Below are positions 45,849 to 58,759 of a stretch of DNA of 64,000 bases, in pieces. Both the position numbers and the translations under genes were made by a program. The notes under the pieces are model-generated. The model was not told where the DNA came from, searched no databases, and saw nothing but the letters and a program-made list of their open reading frames with translations. Position 1 is the first letter of the stretch, and each line of letters opens with the position of its first letter. Source of the DNA: Heterohyrax brucei (lineage: Eukaryota; Chordata; Mammalia; Hyracoidea; Procaviidae). The DNA is taken from contig CM053141.1 of the NCBI GenBank assembly GCA_028571685.1, positions 2,711,633 to 2,775,632 of the forward strand, given 5' to 3'.

Positions 45849-47960
45849 AAGTAAACACCTTTCTGGTATTTTCTATTTTCCACCTGACAATCGGCAGTGA
45901 TATTCTGGGTTTTACATCCTGTTCTTAATTGGGGCTGAATTTCTGGTCATTCTGTCAGTATGCTGCTGCAATTGATTTAGAATAATCTTTAGCAAAAATT
46001 TATTCGTAGGTGGTATTAATGATATTGTTCCATAATTTCTGCATTTGGTTGATCACCTTCTTGCAAATAGGCATAAATATGGATCTCTTCCAGCTGCTTG
46101 GCCAGGTAGCTGTCTTCCACACTTCTTGGCATAGACAAGTGTGTGCTTCAATCCTTTGTTAAACCATCTCAATCAATATTACTTCAATTCCTGGAGCCTT
46201 GTTTTTCAACAATGCCTTCAATAGAGCTTCCACTTCTTCTTTCGGTACTGCTGATCCTGATCACATGCTGTCTCGTTGAGTGGTTCTTTTTGGGATAACC
46301 ACTCGTCCTGTCTTCTTTTGATACTTTCTGTGTCTAATATCTTCCCTGTAGAATCCTTCAATATTGAATCTCAAGGCTTGGGATTTTTTTCTTCTGTTAT
46401 TTCAGCTTGAGAAATGCTTAAGGTGTTCTTCTCTTTTGGTTTTCTAATTACATTTCTTTGCAAATATCATGGTAATAGTTAACTTTGTCTTTTTGTCCTG
46501 CCTCTTGAAATCTTCAGTTATTTTATTTCTTCCTATCTTCCTTTCACTCTAGCTACACCACGTTCAGCAGCAAGTCAGAGTCTGACCTCAAGGTTTCTTT
46601 TTTTCCTTCTTTCCTTCCCTTTAAATGACCTCTTGCATGCTTCACTTGTAATGCCCTTGATGTTATTCTACAACTCATCTGATCTTTGGTCGTTTGTGTT
46701 CAGATCATCAAATCTGTTCTTGAGATGGTCGCCAAATTCAGGTGGGATATACTCAAGGTCATTCTTTGGCTCTTATTACTTGTTCTGATTTTCTTCATTT
46801 TCAACATGAACTTGCATATGAGCAATTGATAATCTGATCCACAGTTAGCCCCTGACCGTATTCTAACTGAAGATATTAAGCTTTTCCATCATCTCTTTCC
46901 ACAGATGTAGTCAGTTTGATTCCTGTATATTACATCCAATGATGTCCACATGTATAGTCACAGTTTATGTTGTTGAAAAAAGGTATTTGCCATGGAGAAG
47001 CACCAGTCTTATAAAATTCTCTCGTAGACTCTGCAGCAGTATTTCTATCATCAAGGCCATGTTTTCCAACTACTGATCCTTCTTGTTTCCAACTTTTGTT
47101 TTCTAGTCACCAGCAATCATCAGTGTGCCCTGATTTCATGTTTGATCACTCTCAGACTATAAAAGTTGGTAAAAATCTTCAATTTCTTTCTCATTCACCT
47201 TGGTATTTAGTCTGTATAGTTGAATAGTCACTTTAACTGGTATTCCTTGTTGTTATTGTGTGCTGCAGAGTCCATTCCAACTCAACAACCCTGTAAGACA
47301 GATTAGAAGTGCCCCATAGGTTTTCAAAAGAGTGTCTGGTGGATTTGAACTGCTGAAATTTTGATTAGCAGCTTTAGCTCTAAATCACTTAGCCACCTAA
47401 GCTCTGTCTTCCTTGTAGGAGTGTGGGTATTATCCTATCAGTGATAGCACAGTATTTCATGATAGATCTTGAAAAAATGGTGAATACCAGTCCATTTCAG
47501 CCCACATCCATCTTTATGCATTCCGTTTCACTTCTGATGATTTTCAGTTTTCTTAGATTCAGGCTGTCTCTTCAATGTTCCAATTATTAACATATGTCTA
47601 CAGCTGTTGGTTTTCATTCTGAGTCTTGAACATCAGCAAATGAAGATCCCAAATGCTTGACTCCATCCTCATGATCAATGGTGACTCCGCTTTGAGGAGG
47701 AAGTCCTTCCCCAGTTGTCTTTTGCAGGCCTTCCAGCCAGGGGGCTTGTCTTCAGGTACTGTAACAATGTTTAGCTGCTATTCTTAAGGTTTTCACTGGC
47801 CTGGCCAATCTTCTCAGAAGTAGACTGCCAGATCCTGCTTCCTAGTCTTAGCCTGGAGGTCCAGCTGAAACGGCTTCCCACGAGTGACCCTGCTGATACC
47901 GGAATACTAGTGGGAGAGTTTCCAGCATCACAACAACACACAGACTGCCACAATACAACT
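45849..47960 (-). mobile_element. RTE LINE, antisense: endonuclease and early RT, missing 3' half
   Basis: The longest RTE piece here, in reverse. From right to left it covers the 5' untranslated end (47770-47960), the apurinic-type endonuclease domain (about 46850-47700) and the linker and start of RT (to 45849). The 3' half of the element is absent, and L1 sequence starts at the breakpoint. An antisense AfroSINE sits at 47249-47404. Many stops and frameshifts. Confidence 0.85.
47249..47404 (-). mobile_element. AfroSINE, antisense, nested in RTE
   Basis: Flanked by GTATTCCTTG and GTCTTCCTTG, a 9/10-matching target duplication of RTE sequence. The head complement (AGCTCTAAATCACTTAGCCA) is diverged. 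Confidence 0.85.
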
Positions 47961-48196
47961 AACTGAGAGATGTGATAAGTATAAAGTAATTTTTCCTATT
48001 TTTACTTTTCATAATCTGCTTAAAAACCTCTGATGAATATAAATCTTTTTTAAAAGGAACAAATGTATAAAAGGGATGAGAAAAAGAGGCAATAAGAAAA
48101 GAGAAAAATATTTACACAGTTAATGGCATTAGGAAAAATGTTCAACCTATTCTGAACATTTGATACAATAAAATACCCATTTTTATCCTTACTGAT

Positions 48197-48653
48197 TGTC
48201 ATGGATTGAATTGTGTTCCCCCAAAAATGTATGTGTTGATTTGACTTGGTTATGAGTCCCAATATGGTGCCCTTCCTCCCATGTGTTGTGAATCCTGTCT
48301 CTGTGAGACTGATGATGGAGAATGGGCATCAGTTGTGTTAGTGAGGCAGGTCTCAAGCTACAAGCTTGTGGATTATAAGGGAGAGAAGTGAGGCGAGGAA
48401 GTTGGAACGCTCATACTACCAAAAGAGAAACACAGAGAGCAGAGCATGTCCTTTGGACCCGAGGTTCTTGTGCTGAGTTGCTCTCACTGGATTTGCACAT
48501 AGCCCACCAGACTGTGATGGTTTCTGATATTGAATGGACTTATAACTTGTTAATGGATTTGCGGCTTACCGAACTGTGACAATAAAAGCTTCTCTTCATG
48601 AAACCTTCCACTCATGGTATTTTCTGTTGGAGCAGTTCCAGGTGACTAAGACA
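48197..48653 (+). mobile_element. MaLR-like solo LTR, copy 6, sense, intact ends
   Basis: 457 bp, TGTCATGGATTGAATTGTGT to CCAGGTGACTAAGACA. Perfect 5-bp duplication CTGAT at 48192-48196 and 48654-48658. It is the cleanest member of the family here. The frame at 48388-48579 is not a gene. Confidence 0.9.
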
Positions 48654-48658
48654 CTGAT

Positions 48659-49489
48659 TTTACAGTTCTTCTTTCTAAATTTTAATGCCCAGACTAAAGG
48701 AGCGAGTGTGCAGAGAAAGAGGCACACTTACACATGGCTGCAGTGAGGGAAAGAAATCCGTATTACCTGGAGGCTGCACGGCACATACACGAAAATCTTT
48801 AAACAGAACGACTCCTTGCTCCTGCAGTGCAAAGGTTAATCACTTATTCCAGTCAACTTATTAGACATTTCAACAGTGAATTAGTTGTATTACAGAAATG
48901 ATTCTAAAAACAAAGGGGAAATCATCTACATTACTTGCAAATAGAAGGTTTCAAGACTAGAATTTGAAGGTGGAATATTCTTTGGAGAGAAGGAAGCATG
49001 TGTCCCACCTTAACGCGAGAGGGCACGAATAGACCTCTGGGAGTGTGGGAGTGTTCTCTTCTGAGGTTTTCTTTTCTTTTCTGTGTACTGAGAATAAAGG
49101 GAATGGAGCTTGTAGCATTTGAAGAGATTGAAGACATTTCAAAATAGATTTCCCTATGAAAAAGAGGAAAGTTACATAGAACAAGAATGTGCATTAGGGA
49201 TAGTGGCTCTGTGGACTAACAAAGCCAAGTATGAGTTTTCTCAAAGATTGCTCAGCCATCCAGGTGCTGAAAGAGAAAAGCCTTCCTCCATGATTGGGGT
49301 CTGTTCAGGCAGGCATCTCTAATGGACATGGGCCAAGGGTCCTCAGGATGCTGACCACAGAATGGCTGAAGGTCTAGGGTCCAAGGTGGGCCAGGAAAGA
49401 AATGAAAACAGTAAGAGCTCATGGAGAAAACCAGAGGGTCAAGGGCTGGAGACTTTGGTGAAGTGCAAAGACCAGTATGTGGGCAGAAC
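48659..49489. other. Unrecognised intergenic DNA
   Basis: No gene or repeat recognised. Opposite-strand frames near 48931-49194 have no domain. Confidence 0.5.
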
Positions 49490-49765
49490 ACAACTAGAAA
49501 GCTCGGAATTCAAGATGGCAGAACTTGCTCGCACTTACTTTGGACGTGTCATCAGGAAAGAACAGTCTCCAGAAGAGGACATCCCGTTTGGTAAAGCAGA
49601 GGGTCAGTCAAAACAAGAGAAACCCTCTATGAGATGAACCGGCACAACAGCCGCAACAAGGAGCATAAGGATGGTGCAGAATCAGACAGCATTTCATTCC
49701 GTTATACGTGGGGATGCCACAGTTTGGAGTCAACTCAACAACAGTAGACAACAACAACAACATAG
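49490..49765 (+). mobile_element. RTE 3' end, sense
   Basis: CTTTGGACGTGTCATCAGGA, CACAACAGCCGCAACAAGGA, TTGGAGTCAACTCAACAACA with a CAA tail. Confidence 0.85.
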
Positions 49766-49984
49766 GGTGGTGATGAAGCCCAAGGAGCTGTCCGTTCCTC
49801 GGGACCAGGCAGGCCACACTGTTGTAGCTAGGTGCTGCCAGACAGGATTGTGACTACCTGTGCGACTGAAACGGGGTCCGGGGAAGAATGGAGATAAGGC
49901 TGTCCCAGAGGTAAGAGGCTCCTGGCTTTCTCTTCACAATACTCCGTATTTTTAGGGGGTAATATTTAAATTGCAATGCCTCGT

Positions 49985-50190
49985 TGGCAAAAATTGGTAA
50001 GTGCTAGACTATTTATTAGCTGAAAATTTGGTGATTCAAAGCCAACCAGAGGTGGTTGGAAGGTAGGCCCAATGGTCTACTTCCAAAGTGTCATGGCTTT
50101 GAAAACACCATGGAGCAGTTCTACTCTACACACATAGGGGTGGACGAGTCAAGATGGACTCCATGGCAGCTAGCAGCAACAACATTCAGA
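49985..50190 (+). mobile_element. AfroSINE third type, sense, full length
   Basis: TTGGTGATTCAAAGCCAACC, GGCCCAATGGTCTACTTCCA, GGAGCAGTTCTACTCTACAC, ending in a CAGCAACAACA tail. Confidence 0.85.
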
Positions 50191-50289
50191 CTATACAAAG
50201 TAATTTTTAACAATCCCTTTTGTTCTACAATGTGAGGGAAATAAGTAATGTTTATGCATCTTAAAACAAAAACTTTATCACCACCTGGT

Positions 50290-50492
50290 GTAGCTAAAGG
50301 AGCCTTTATAGCATGGTAGTTACCTTGGCCGCTAATCGAAAGGTTGGTAGGTCTAACCCATCAAGGACTCTCGGGCAGAAAATACCTATTTATCTTCTCA
50401 CACAAAGATTATAGCCTTGGAAACCCTACAGGGCAGTTCTGACTCTGTCTTATGGGGTCACCATGAGTAGTAATTGAGTCAACAACACAAAA
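50290..50492 (+). mobile_element. AfroSINE long type, sense, full length
   Basis: GCATGGTAGTTACCTTGGCC, CTAATCGAAAGGTTGGTAGG, TTATAGCCTTGGAAACCCTA, TAATTGAGTCAACAACAC. Confidence 0.88.
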
Positions 50493-53089
50493 CTAGATCT
50501 CCTATGTTTTGTCTGGTCCCTGGGAGGTTCACAATAGAACATAACCTTTCCCATGCTTTCATTGGAACTTAGAGACAGAGAAAGGGAGAAAGACGGAGTA
50601 CATGCTGTCCATCTTATAAACAGATTTCTTTTGCAAAAGGTCTATGCAACTTTCAACAGAAAAGTATGATACTGCCGACACATCAACACAGAAGCATGGG
50701 CCATACTTTCTCACTAAGGAACCAGTGATGGATTTGCTCCAACTAACACAGCGCTCTGCGCAGATGCATGTGAGAAGGATGGCTGCAGCTGAAGTGCCCT
50801 TTGGGGCATGCCTTGGAATTTGCATCTCTGAGAAATTAATTGATTCACATGGGATACAAATTTCAGAGCTCATTAGCCCAGGACTCTGACCCATTGAGCT
50901 AAAGATGTACTTGTTTTATAAACTTTGTCAGAAAGTGCTTGCAGTTCTCTGTATCTCAATTTCTTACACTCCAGTTAACCCCTGTACAATTCGATTAATC
51001 TGAAACCGATAGACAATTAAAGCTCAATGATCTGCTGGCCCTCAGGCACATTTGTCCTTGGGCACAGACGACAGCCGATCCTACTACTACCTGAGCCAAC
51101 CTCCACCCGATTTCCAAGGGGAGGCAGAAGGATGGCACTTGCAGAAAGGCCTTGAGGTGAAGGGCTGCCACTAACAGGGACATGCATTAAAAGTGGCCCT
51201 CTGCATGGTACCAATTTGTAAAATTAATTAAAATTCTCTGATTTTTTTTTTTTAATTTCACACTTTGTGCACACCTGAAACTAGTAATTTCCTTTTTCGG
51301 GAGTTTTCCGTAAAGGGAAGGCATAAGCCAAGCCCTGAGGCATCTCCCTCATTCTAATCCATACAAGGTCTGGAGTTTGTGAAGACTGGAGTTTGTTTCA
51401 GTTTTCCCCAAGGCATTGGAAAATGAATGCATATCTAAAGGCTGATGGGGAAAGGTGAGATCTTAGTATCAAAAAACACTCTCCTGACCTAATGTTCTCA
51501 CTGGCGCTAGAGCCCCAGACATCTGGGGCCACCTCCAAAGCACACGTTCCATGGAGCTGGAGGATCACTTGGGTCAACCCTTTTGGCCTGTGGAGATAGG
51601 ATTCCAATGTCCTGGGCGGCTCCCACCAGGGTGAGGTGTCAGGCTTTCCACGATCCCCAGAGTAGCCTGTGTAGATATTTACAATAGAAAAGACTCACAT
51701 CCTTGTCAGGTTCCAGATGTGCTCTTGGGAAGGGGCTGAGAAATGTCACATTGGTTTTATTTGAAGTCAAATTCAAATGCTTATGAGGATTGGAAAACAA
51801 ATTGTGGCATGACAAGTTTGCATCATGAAAACATCTCAGGAATTCTAACTACCGTCAACCAATGATGGATGTTGCATATTGGCTGATTGTAAAGTCAAGA
51901 GAGTGGAGAATATTTACTTGGTTATTGCAGACATGGTCAAGGACATGGGGAGCAGACAGAGGAGACATTTATTGACACGACCCATCTCTGTATTCTGAGG
52001 TGGGTCATTCACACACGAACCTATGTCCCTGCAGCCTCCTCCCTCCCGCCTAGCCCATGGCAATTGTCCGTCAGTGCGGCTGCCTTCTGGGAGTGCCCTG
52101 ACTTAGTCTGCAGGGGCTCCAGGAGGTCTGTGTTCTTTTGGCTTACCCGGGTCGTATGTGACTTCTGACAATGCTACAGTGGAGAGTGTCTCAAAATAGC
52201 TTCAAAAAGAGTCAGTGAAACCAGATTACACTGCAGTTCTCTCCAAAGGTAACTGGCACTTTCTTGCTGCATGGGACACAAAGGAAGTGACGTAAATGCA
52301 TGAAGTGTTATTTTAAACCCGCACGGCAACATTCAGTTCTCTCATGTCAGTTGCTACCTGCAGCCTTTGAAATCATTCTTCATGGAAACAACTGAAGAGG
52401 AGACCACTGGCACTTTCTGACAAACTCACATGCTCTCCTGTATGATGATGTCAATATTAACTCCTCCTCAGTGAAGTTGTAATGTTCCTTGAATAACGCC
52501 CTAGCATCTCCAGCTGTTCCACCAGCCTTCAAAACCCAGGTGTGTGAGGGGTTTGTCTTAGATGAATTACATGCCACAAGGTGACAATCGCTTGTATGAG
52601 CAGGCGAGCACAAACCTCTCTGGGTGGATTACCCCACCTTCCGTGAATGCCATGAATATGGATTCCAGGAGATTAAAACCATTTCTCACCTGGGACGGTA
52701 GCCTCTTTTAGATAGCAGCACCTAATTGTTGTCATAAATGCAGATACCTCTGAAGAAGAAAGAGGATCACTGAGGTTGGACTCCCACTATCACTCCAAAA
52801 AGAGAATAACTAAATGGGTTCTCTGCTGCCAGTACTTTGGATGGTTTTAGGAGACTGCCCTTTCTAGATTAAAGCCAATGGCAGCAGAGTAAACAGTGCT
52901 TTCTACTGAAATGTAATGAGTAACCAAAGAAATCATGCAAACTTTTCTTAGGGACGTTAATGAGGATAAAATAAGTTACAAATAATAATTAAAAAAAAAT
53001 AGCAGAATAATCACCAGCCAGGGCTAGAGCATGAACTTGGTAACCAATTTGTCTCCAGAGGTTAGAGGGTCTTTTAAATTACATTATTA
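50493..53089. other. Unrecognised, probably unique DNA
   Basis: The longest stretch here without a recognised repeat on the right of the window. No splice-bounded conserved exon was recognised. Frames at 50559-50894 and 52380-52613 have no domain I can name. Confidence 0.45.
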
Positions 53090-53250
53090 TTACTGGTGGC
53101 ATAGTTGTTAACCTCTAGGCTGCAAACCAAAAGCTTAGCAGTTTGAATCTACCATGTGCTCTTTGGAAACTCTGTGGGGCAGTTCTACTCCATCGTACAG
53201 GGTTGCTATGAGTCACAATCAACTCGATGGCAATGATTTCGGCCTTTTCT
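53090..53250 (+). mobile_element. AfroSINE, sense, full length
   Basis: ATTACTGGTGGCATAGTTGT, AAGCTTAGCAGTTTGAATCT, TCACAATCAACTCGATGGCA. Confidence 0.9.
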
Positions 53251-55839
53251 TTATTATTACTGGGACTTCTGCATTTTGTAATAGGTCTTTGGCTTCTCCT
53301 TGGATTGAAATCCATCATTTAATCAATTTCTTATTTCCTTTTGAAGTAGTGACATTTAACATAGACCACAACTGCCCCTGGATTGCTCTTCTTCCATCTT
53401 AATGTCAGCCCAATCAATAGTTGTTAGTACCCTCTCTAGCAAATTTGTTCATCAATAATTCTATCAAGTCTTGACTTGAGTGGCATTTGGAGGCAACAGG
53501 AAAGAGAGGGGTGTTTTCCCAAACCGTTCTAAATCTACATTCATGAAAAGAAACCTTGGTTGACTGTGACTCAGAGCTCTGTTTGCTGGTGCTGGGCTCT
53601 CCTGAGCAGACAGTAAGAAGCTTCTGGCTCAGGTAGTCCCAATTCACATCAAACAAATGCCATCACCCGCAGCCTTTAAACAGTAGCCACATTTGCGAGA
53701 GGAGCAGCCACAATCAAACACGCTATTGCTCTTTCTGCAGCTGAGAAGGAAGCACAGCTCCTTTCTGAAGCTCTTCAGAAGACTGACTTTGGGATAAGTT
53801 ATGAGTAGATTTCATCTTGTTTTCCTCCCTCCGTGTTAGAAATTGTCCAGAGCTGGCTTCTGGCGAAGTATTAGAGAGAAGCTTGTGTCCCAGTTCTTTT
53901 GTGTCTACCATTCTTTCTTGCCTAGGCTGTCTGGCAAACCCTCCACGCAGAGGTCTGGTTGATTCGTGTGTTGAGTGGGATTAAAAATGAGACGCACTGG
54001 GAGACGCACCCACCATAGCAGGAGTCACTGAAATGCACTGGGTCCCACCCCAAGTGCACAAACAGCTCACACAACAATGGCCTTTTGAGAATTACAGAAC
54101 TATACACCTGAAACAAAAAAGGGCTTAAGGTGTAAAGAAGGGGAAACTTCTGGGGCAGGAGCCCTAGACTCACACCATCACCATCAGCAGGAGCCCTAGA
54201 CTCACACCAAGGCAGTGACAGTCTTGTCAGCGGCCAGCAGGGAACCAGGAGTAGTTTCTCTAGAAACGCGGCTGTCCTAATTCACCAGCCAACCTCCGCG
54301 CTGAGACACATGGGGTCCGGAGCCAGAAAGGAAGCCGGGTGAACCAGTGCTTCGTGGGTGAGTGCTTTCTGCTCCAAGGCCAGTGCTGGCTGGCAGGCGT
54401 GTTGCTCCCCACAGTCACACTGCTGAGGCAATAGCGATTCTGAGTTGTCACAGAAGACCTCATGAGGCTCAGGAAAAGAAGCACGGGGAGAAAAAAACTG
54501 ATAATGTGGGAGAGTTAGAATGGAGAATTTGTAGGTTAAACTCTCCTACACCTAGAATTTCAGTATAGTTAGCTCATCAAGCAAGAGAATTCTATGTTTT
54601 TTTAACCTAGAGCTGACACTCACAGCAGAATAATGGTATTTATCACTGTGTTAAATTCTCAATTTGAGAAAGATTAGAGTTACTCATAATTTTCATAATT
54701 CATTTGGCTCGTGGATTCAGCTAAACTAGAGAAGAGTGTGACATGCTCTAAATTTCAGAGGTATCACACATGCACGCACGCACACGTTCTCGCCTTTCCA
54801 TCCAGTGTGAGAAATGATTCCAGTTATAAGAAGGCCTTTGGAAAGCTCTTGTAAAGGAATGTGTAAACATGAAATACAAGTTTATCGTATGAGTGTTTAA
54901 ATTTATAGTGATAGTCATCTAAGGAAGTAAGAATGCCAATGGAAAGCCTGTAGACAGAGGCTTTGGCGGGCTTGTGACATTTGGTTTGCCTTCTGCTTGT
55001 CTGTGATCCACTGTGGGAAGAACATGGCCAGGTGGCCCAGCCACTAGAGACTGTACCCGAGAATGGACACGTGGGGAGTGGAATCAGAAGTGCCCTGAAG
55101 CCTTAGTACAAGTCCAGCCTGACCCCAGCCTAGATTGAACCACAGCTTGCTCAAATGGCTGTGAGTACCAGGCTCTGCAAAACACTGAAGGGCTGAGCAT
55201 GTCTGCACACAGGGGAAAAATAACTGACTAATGCCAGGGCTGGCTTCATTCTGAGGTTTAATCAGAACGTTTAATTTATTAGCACCACAAAGATCAAGAT
55301 GGAAAAAGGCAGTTTTTGAAGAATCAGCTACCGATTACTGATAGCACAGTGAATTTTAGAGATTCTGAGTATTTGCTAACGTGAGGGCATGTTCACTGTG
55401 GAAAAAGCACAGGCCCTCGCCGTTCCTCTTGACTTTCCAAAGAGCCCGTCTAAGCTATGGGAAGCTAAGGTCCACCAGACATCTGTCAGTTTGTGGTATT
55501 GTGGTCGCTTTGGCTTGTGTGTAGCTGTGATGCTTGAAACTGCTCCACTGGTATTTCAAATCCCAGCAGGGTCATTTATGGTGGACGGGTTTTAGCGGAG
55601 TTGCCAGACTAAGACGGACTGGGAAAACGAGCCAGCAGTCTATTTATCAAAAAGTGGCCAGTGAAGTTTCTGTGAATAGCAGCACAGCATTGTGGGATAC
55701 AGCACCGCAGGAGGGGCCTCTCGGGTTGGAAGGCCCTCACGGGAGGACTGGGGGGAGCTGCCTCCTCAAAGCGGAGTCCGCCTTAGTGACGGGGATAGAG
55801 TACAGATCTGAAGGCTTCATTTGCTGATACAGCGAGACG
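53251..55839. other. Unrecognised, probably unique DNA
   Basis: No repeat recognised, apart from a direct repeat of CAGGAGCCCTAGACTCACAC near 54157 and 54187 and a CACGCACG run near 54771-54786. No gene recognised. Confidence 0.45.
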
Positions 55840-57630
55840 CAGAAGGAGAAGAGCTATGAACATCCATTAATAGTCAGAATGGGGAAGGTATAAAATGTGA
55901 ACATGGTAAAATTGATAGGCAACAAAAATGAAGTGAAAAGCATAAAAATAGATACACTAGGCATTACTGAACTGAAAGGGACTGCTGTTGACTGTTCTGA
56001 ATCTGGCAATCATGTAGTCTACTGTAGCAGGAATGACAAATGGAAGAGGAAGGGTGTCACCATCACCGAGAAGAACATTTCAATCTATCCTGAAGTACAG
56101 CGCTGCCAGTGAGAGGATGATATCCACATACGCCTACAAGGAAGACCAGCTAATATGACTGTTATTCAAATTTACATACCAGCTGCTAACGTCAGAGGTG
56201 ACTCTGGATAACATTGCAAAGACTGGGAATTCCTAGACACTTAATGTTGCTTATTTGGGACCATACATAGACCCAGAGGCGGTCGTTCAAATCGAACAAG
56301 TGGACACTGAGTGGTTTAAATTCAGAAAATGTGTGTTTTAGACTTGTACCCTTTCTCTGTATTTATTCAGTCTGTATGCTGAGCAAATAAGTTGGACTGT
56401 ATAAAGACGAAGACAGCCTCAGGATTGGAGGAAGACTCGTCAACAGCCTGAGATATGCAGATGACAGCCTTGCTTGCTGAAAGTGAAGAGGACTTGAGCA
56501 CTTACTGATGAAGGTCAAAGACCACAGCCTTCAGGATGGATTGTGCTTTAGCATCGAGAAAACAAAAGTCCTCACAATCGGACCCGTAAGCAATGGCATG
56601 ATAAATGAAGGAAAGACAGGTGTTATCAAGGATTTCATTTTACTGGGATCCACAGTCAACATCCAAGTTAGGAGCTGCTAAGAAATTAAAAGATGCCTTG
56701 CACCTGGGAAATCTACTGTAAAAGACCTCTTTAAAGTCTTAAAAATAAAAGACTGCACAAGGTGTGCCTGACCTAAGCATGGTATTTTCAGTCACCTCTT
56801 ATGTTTGCAAAAACTGGACGATGAGAAGGGAAAACAGAAGAACGGATGGCTTAGGACTGTGGTGTCGGTGAAGAATGGTGAATACCACGTGGAGTGTCAG
56901 AAGGAACAAGACTGGAGTGAGACACAGTCAGAGTGGACATCAGAAGGGAGGATGGTGAGGTTTGCCTCAGGTGCTTTGGACACGTTATCAGGAGGGACCA
57001 GTCCTTGGAGAAGGAGGTCATGCTTGGTGAGGTAGATTGCTGTCACATGCAGTCTCTTGGTTCTGACTCTTAGCAATGGCATGTGCAGTGTATGGACCTG
57101 CTTTCCAGGACTTCAGTGGTCTCAACACTGCTGTTACACCTGAACTCGTTGTTGCAGACACTGTGCTAGTCTCTCTCCTTGAATGGCTTCCTCTGTTTGT
57201 GCTGACCCTCTAATTACATCCTTCTACAGGGACTGATCCCTCTGATAACAAGTGCAAATATGTGAGACAAAATCTTGTCATCCTTGTTTCTAAGGAATAT
57301 TCTAGCTGTAGTTCTTTGAAGACAGATTTGTTTGCCATTTTTTGCAATTCATGGTGTATTCAATATTCTTCCCCAATACCTTAATTCAAAGACATTGATT
57401 CTTCTCTGTCTTAAGATAAGGTTGGGGGACAGCCAAAAAGAGGAAGACTCTCAACAAGGATGATGGACACGACGGCTGCGACCAGGGTTTCAAACACAGC
57501 GATGACTGTGAGGATGGCAGAGGACCAGGCAGTATTTTGTTTTGTTGTGCCTGAGATCATGAGGAACTGGGCCCAGTATGAGGGCTCCTAACAACAGCAG
57601 CAGCAGCAGCAGCAATAACAACAACATCAC
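55840..57630 (+). mobile_element. RTE LINE copy, sense, with internal deletion and nested RTE
   Basis: Endonuclease N-terminal part (frame at 55897-56112, with ITELKGTAVDC and NHVVYCSRND), then a deletion near 56198 joins it to the RT (GACTGGGAATTCCTAGACAC). The YADD region near 56455 is frameshifted (GATATGCAGATGACAGCC keeps YADD but shifts after it). The 3' end carries a (CAG)n(CAA)n tail at 57592-57627. An antisense RTE 3' end is inserted at 57032-57415. Confidence 0.87.
57032..57415 (-). mobile_element. RTE 3' end nested in RTE, antisense
   Basis: TTGGTTCTGACTCTTAGCAA, CAGACACTGTGCTAGTCTCT, GCAAATATGTGAGACAAAAT. The host RTE resumes at 57416 (ACAGCCAAAAAGAGGAAGAC). Confidence 0.82.
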
Positions 57631-58294
57631 TAGTTGATATCATGGCCTAATCTTTTTTAAAAAAAATTCTTATTTTACCTTGTCCTCCCATTTTTAAACT
57701 TTTTCTTTAACTTCTTTTAAATTTATTCAGGGGTGAATTACTGAGGTGATGATATGGGTAGTGAGAGAGAAAGACAGAGAGAGAGAGACTCTGTGGAAGA
57801 TTCTATGAGGTTTATGTCACAGATTAGGAACAACTAACCCCAGAGCACTCCTCTTCTGCTGTGTTTCTTTTCCCTTCCACCCATCCTAAAATGAAAAAAT
57901 GATGATGTGGTTCACATGTCACCTCACACTCAAAATGCTAGGAGCCCAGGGAAACTTCCACTGATAGGACAACAGTGCTTCACAGTGCCATATTCAAAAA
58001 TTCAAGGCAGTCAAACCAGGAATACCTCCATGTTACCCTTCAGCTTCTGCACCCAAGCCAGTGTGATGGAAAAGGGTCATGACATGCGCTGAGTGTACCC
58101 AAGCCGGCTGGAAGTGGGGGGCAGCAGACACTCTTTCCATGGAAGATCAAAACTTTTTCCCCTAACTAAGCCAGCCTCTCATACACTGCCAAGAAGAATG
58201 TAAATTGGCAAGGCTGCAGAGGACAGAGAATTGATAGATTTTAACAACAGTGTTAGAGAATATTAAATATATCATGGACTGTATTTCTTAGAAG
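57631..58294. other. Unrecognised; short GA run
   Basis: A GAGAGA run lies near 57770-57790. No gene recognised. Confidence 0.5.
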
Positions 58295-58575
58295 AAATAC
58301 AACTAGAATACTCAGAAGTGGGAATGGTGAGACTTCTGCTTGCTGACTTAGATACATCATCAAGAAAGTTCTATCGCTAGAAAAGGAGTCATGTTTGCTG
58401 AAGTGGAGGCTCAGTGAGAGTGAGGGAGAAACTTTAATGAGGTGGGCCGATCCGATAGTCTCAATAACAGGCTCAGCTATCGGGAAGATGGTACCGGGTG
58501 AGGCGATGTTTCATTCTGTTGGACATGTGGTCGCCCTGGGTGGAAGGTGACTGGACAGCCTCTGACAACAACCTC
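58295..58575 (+). mobile_element. RTE 3' end, sense
   Basis: AGAAATACAACTAGAATACT, GATGTTTCATTCTGTTGGAC, GGTGACTGGACAGCCTCTGA then CAACAACC. Confidence 0.78.
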
Positions 58576-58759
58576 CGTGTGATGTGTTTTTCTGGACTGA
58601 ATTCTAGATAGAAAAGGAACCTGAAGGGGAAAGCCAATGAATGCAACTGAAGTTTGGAATTTAATTAATTGTAATGCACTGAGGTCATATTTTTAGTTTG
58701 GATAAATGTACAATCATATGCCAAAGCCAAGCCAAGCGCGTACAATCATATGATTTTTT

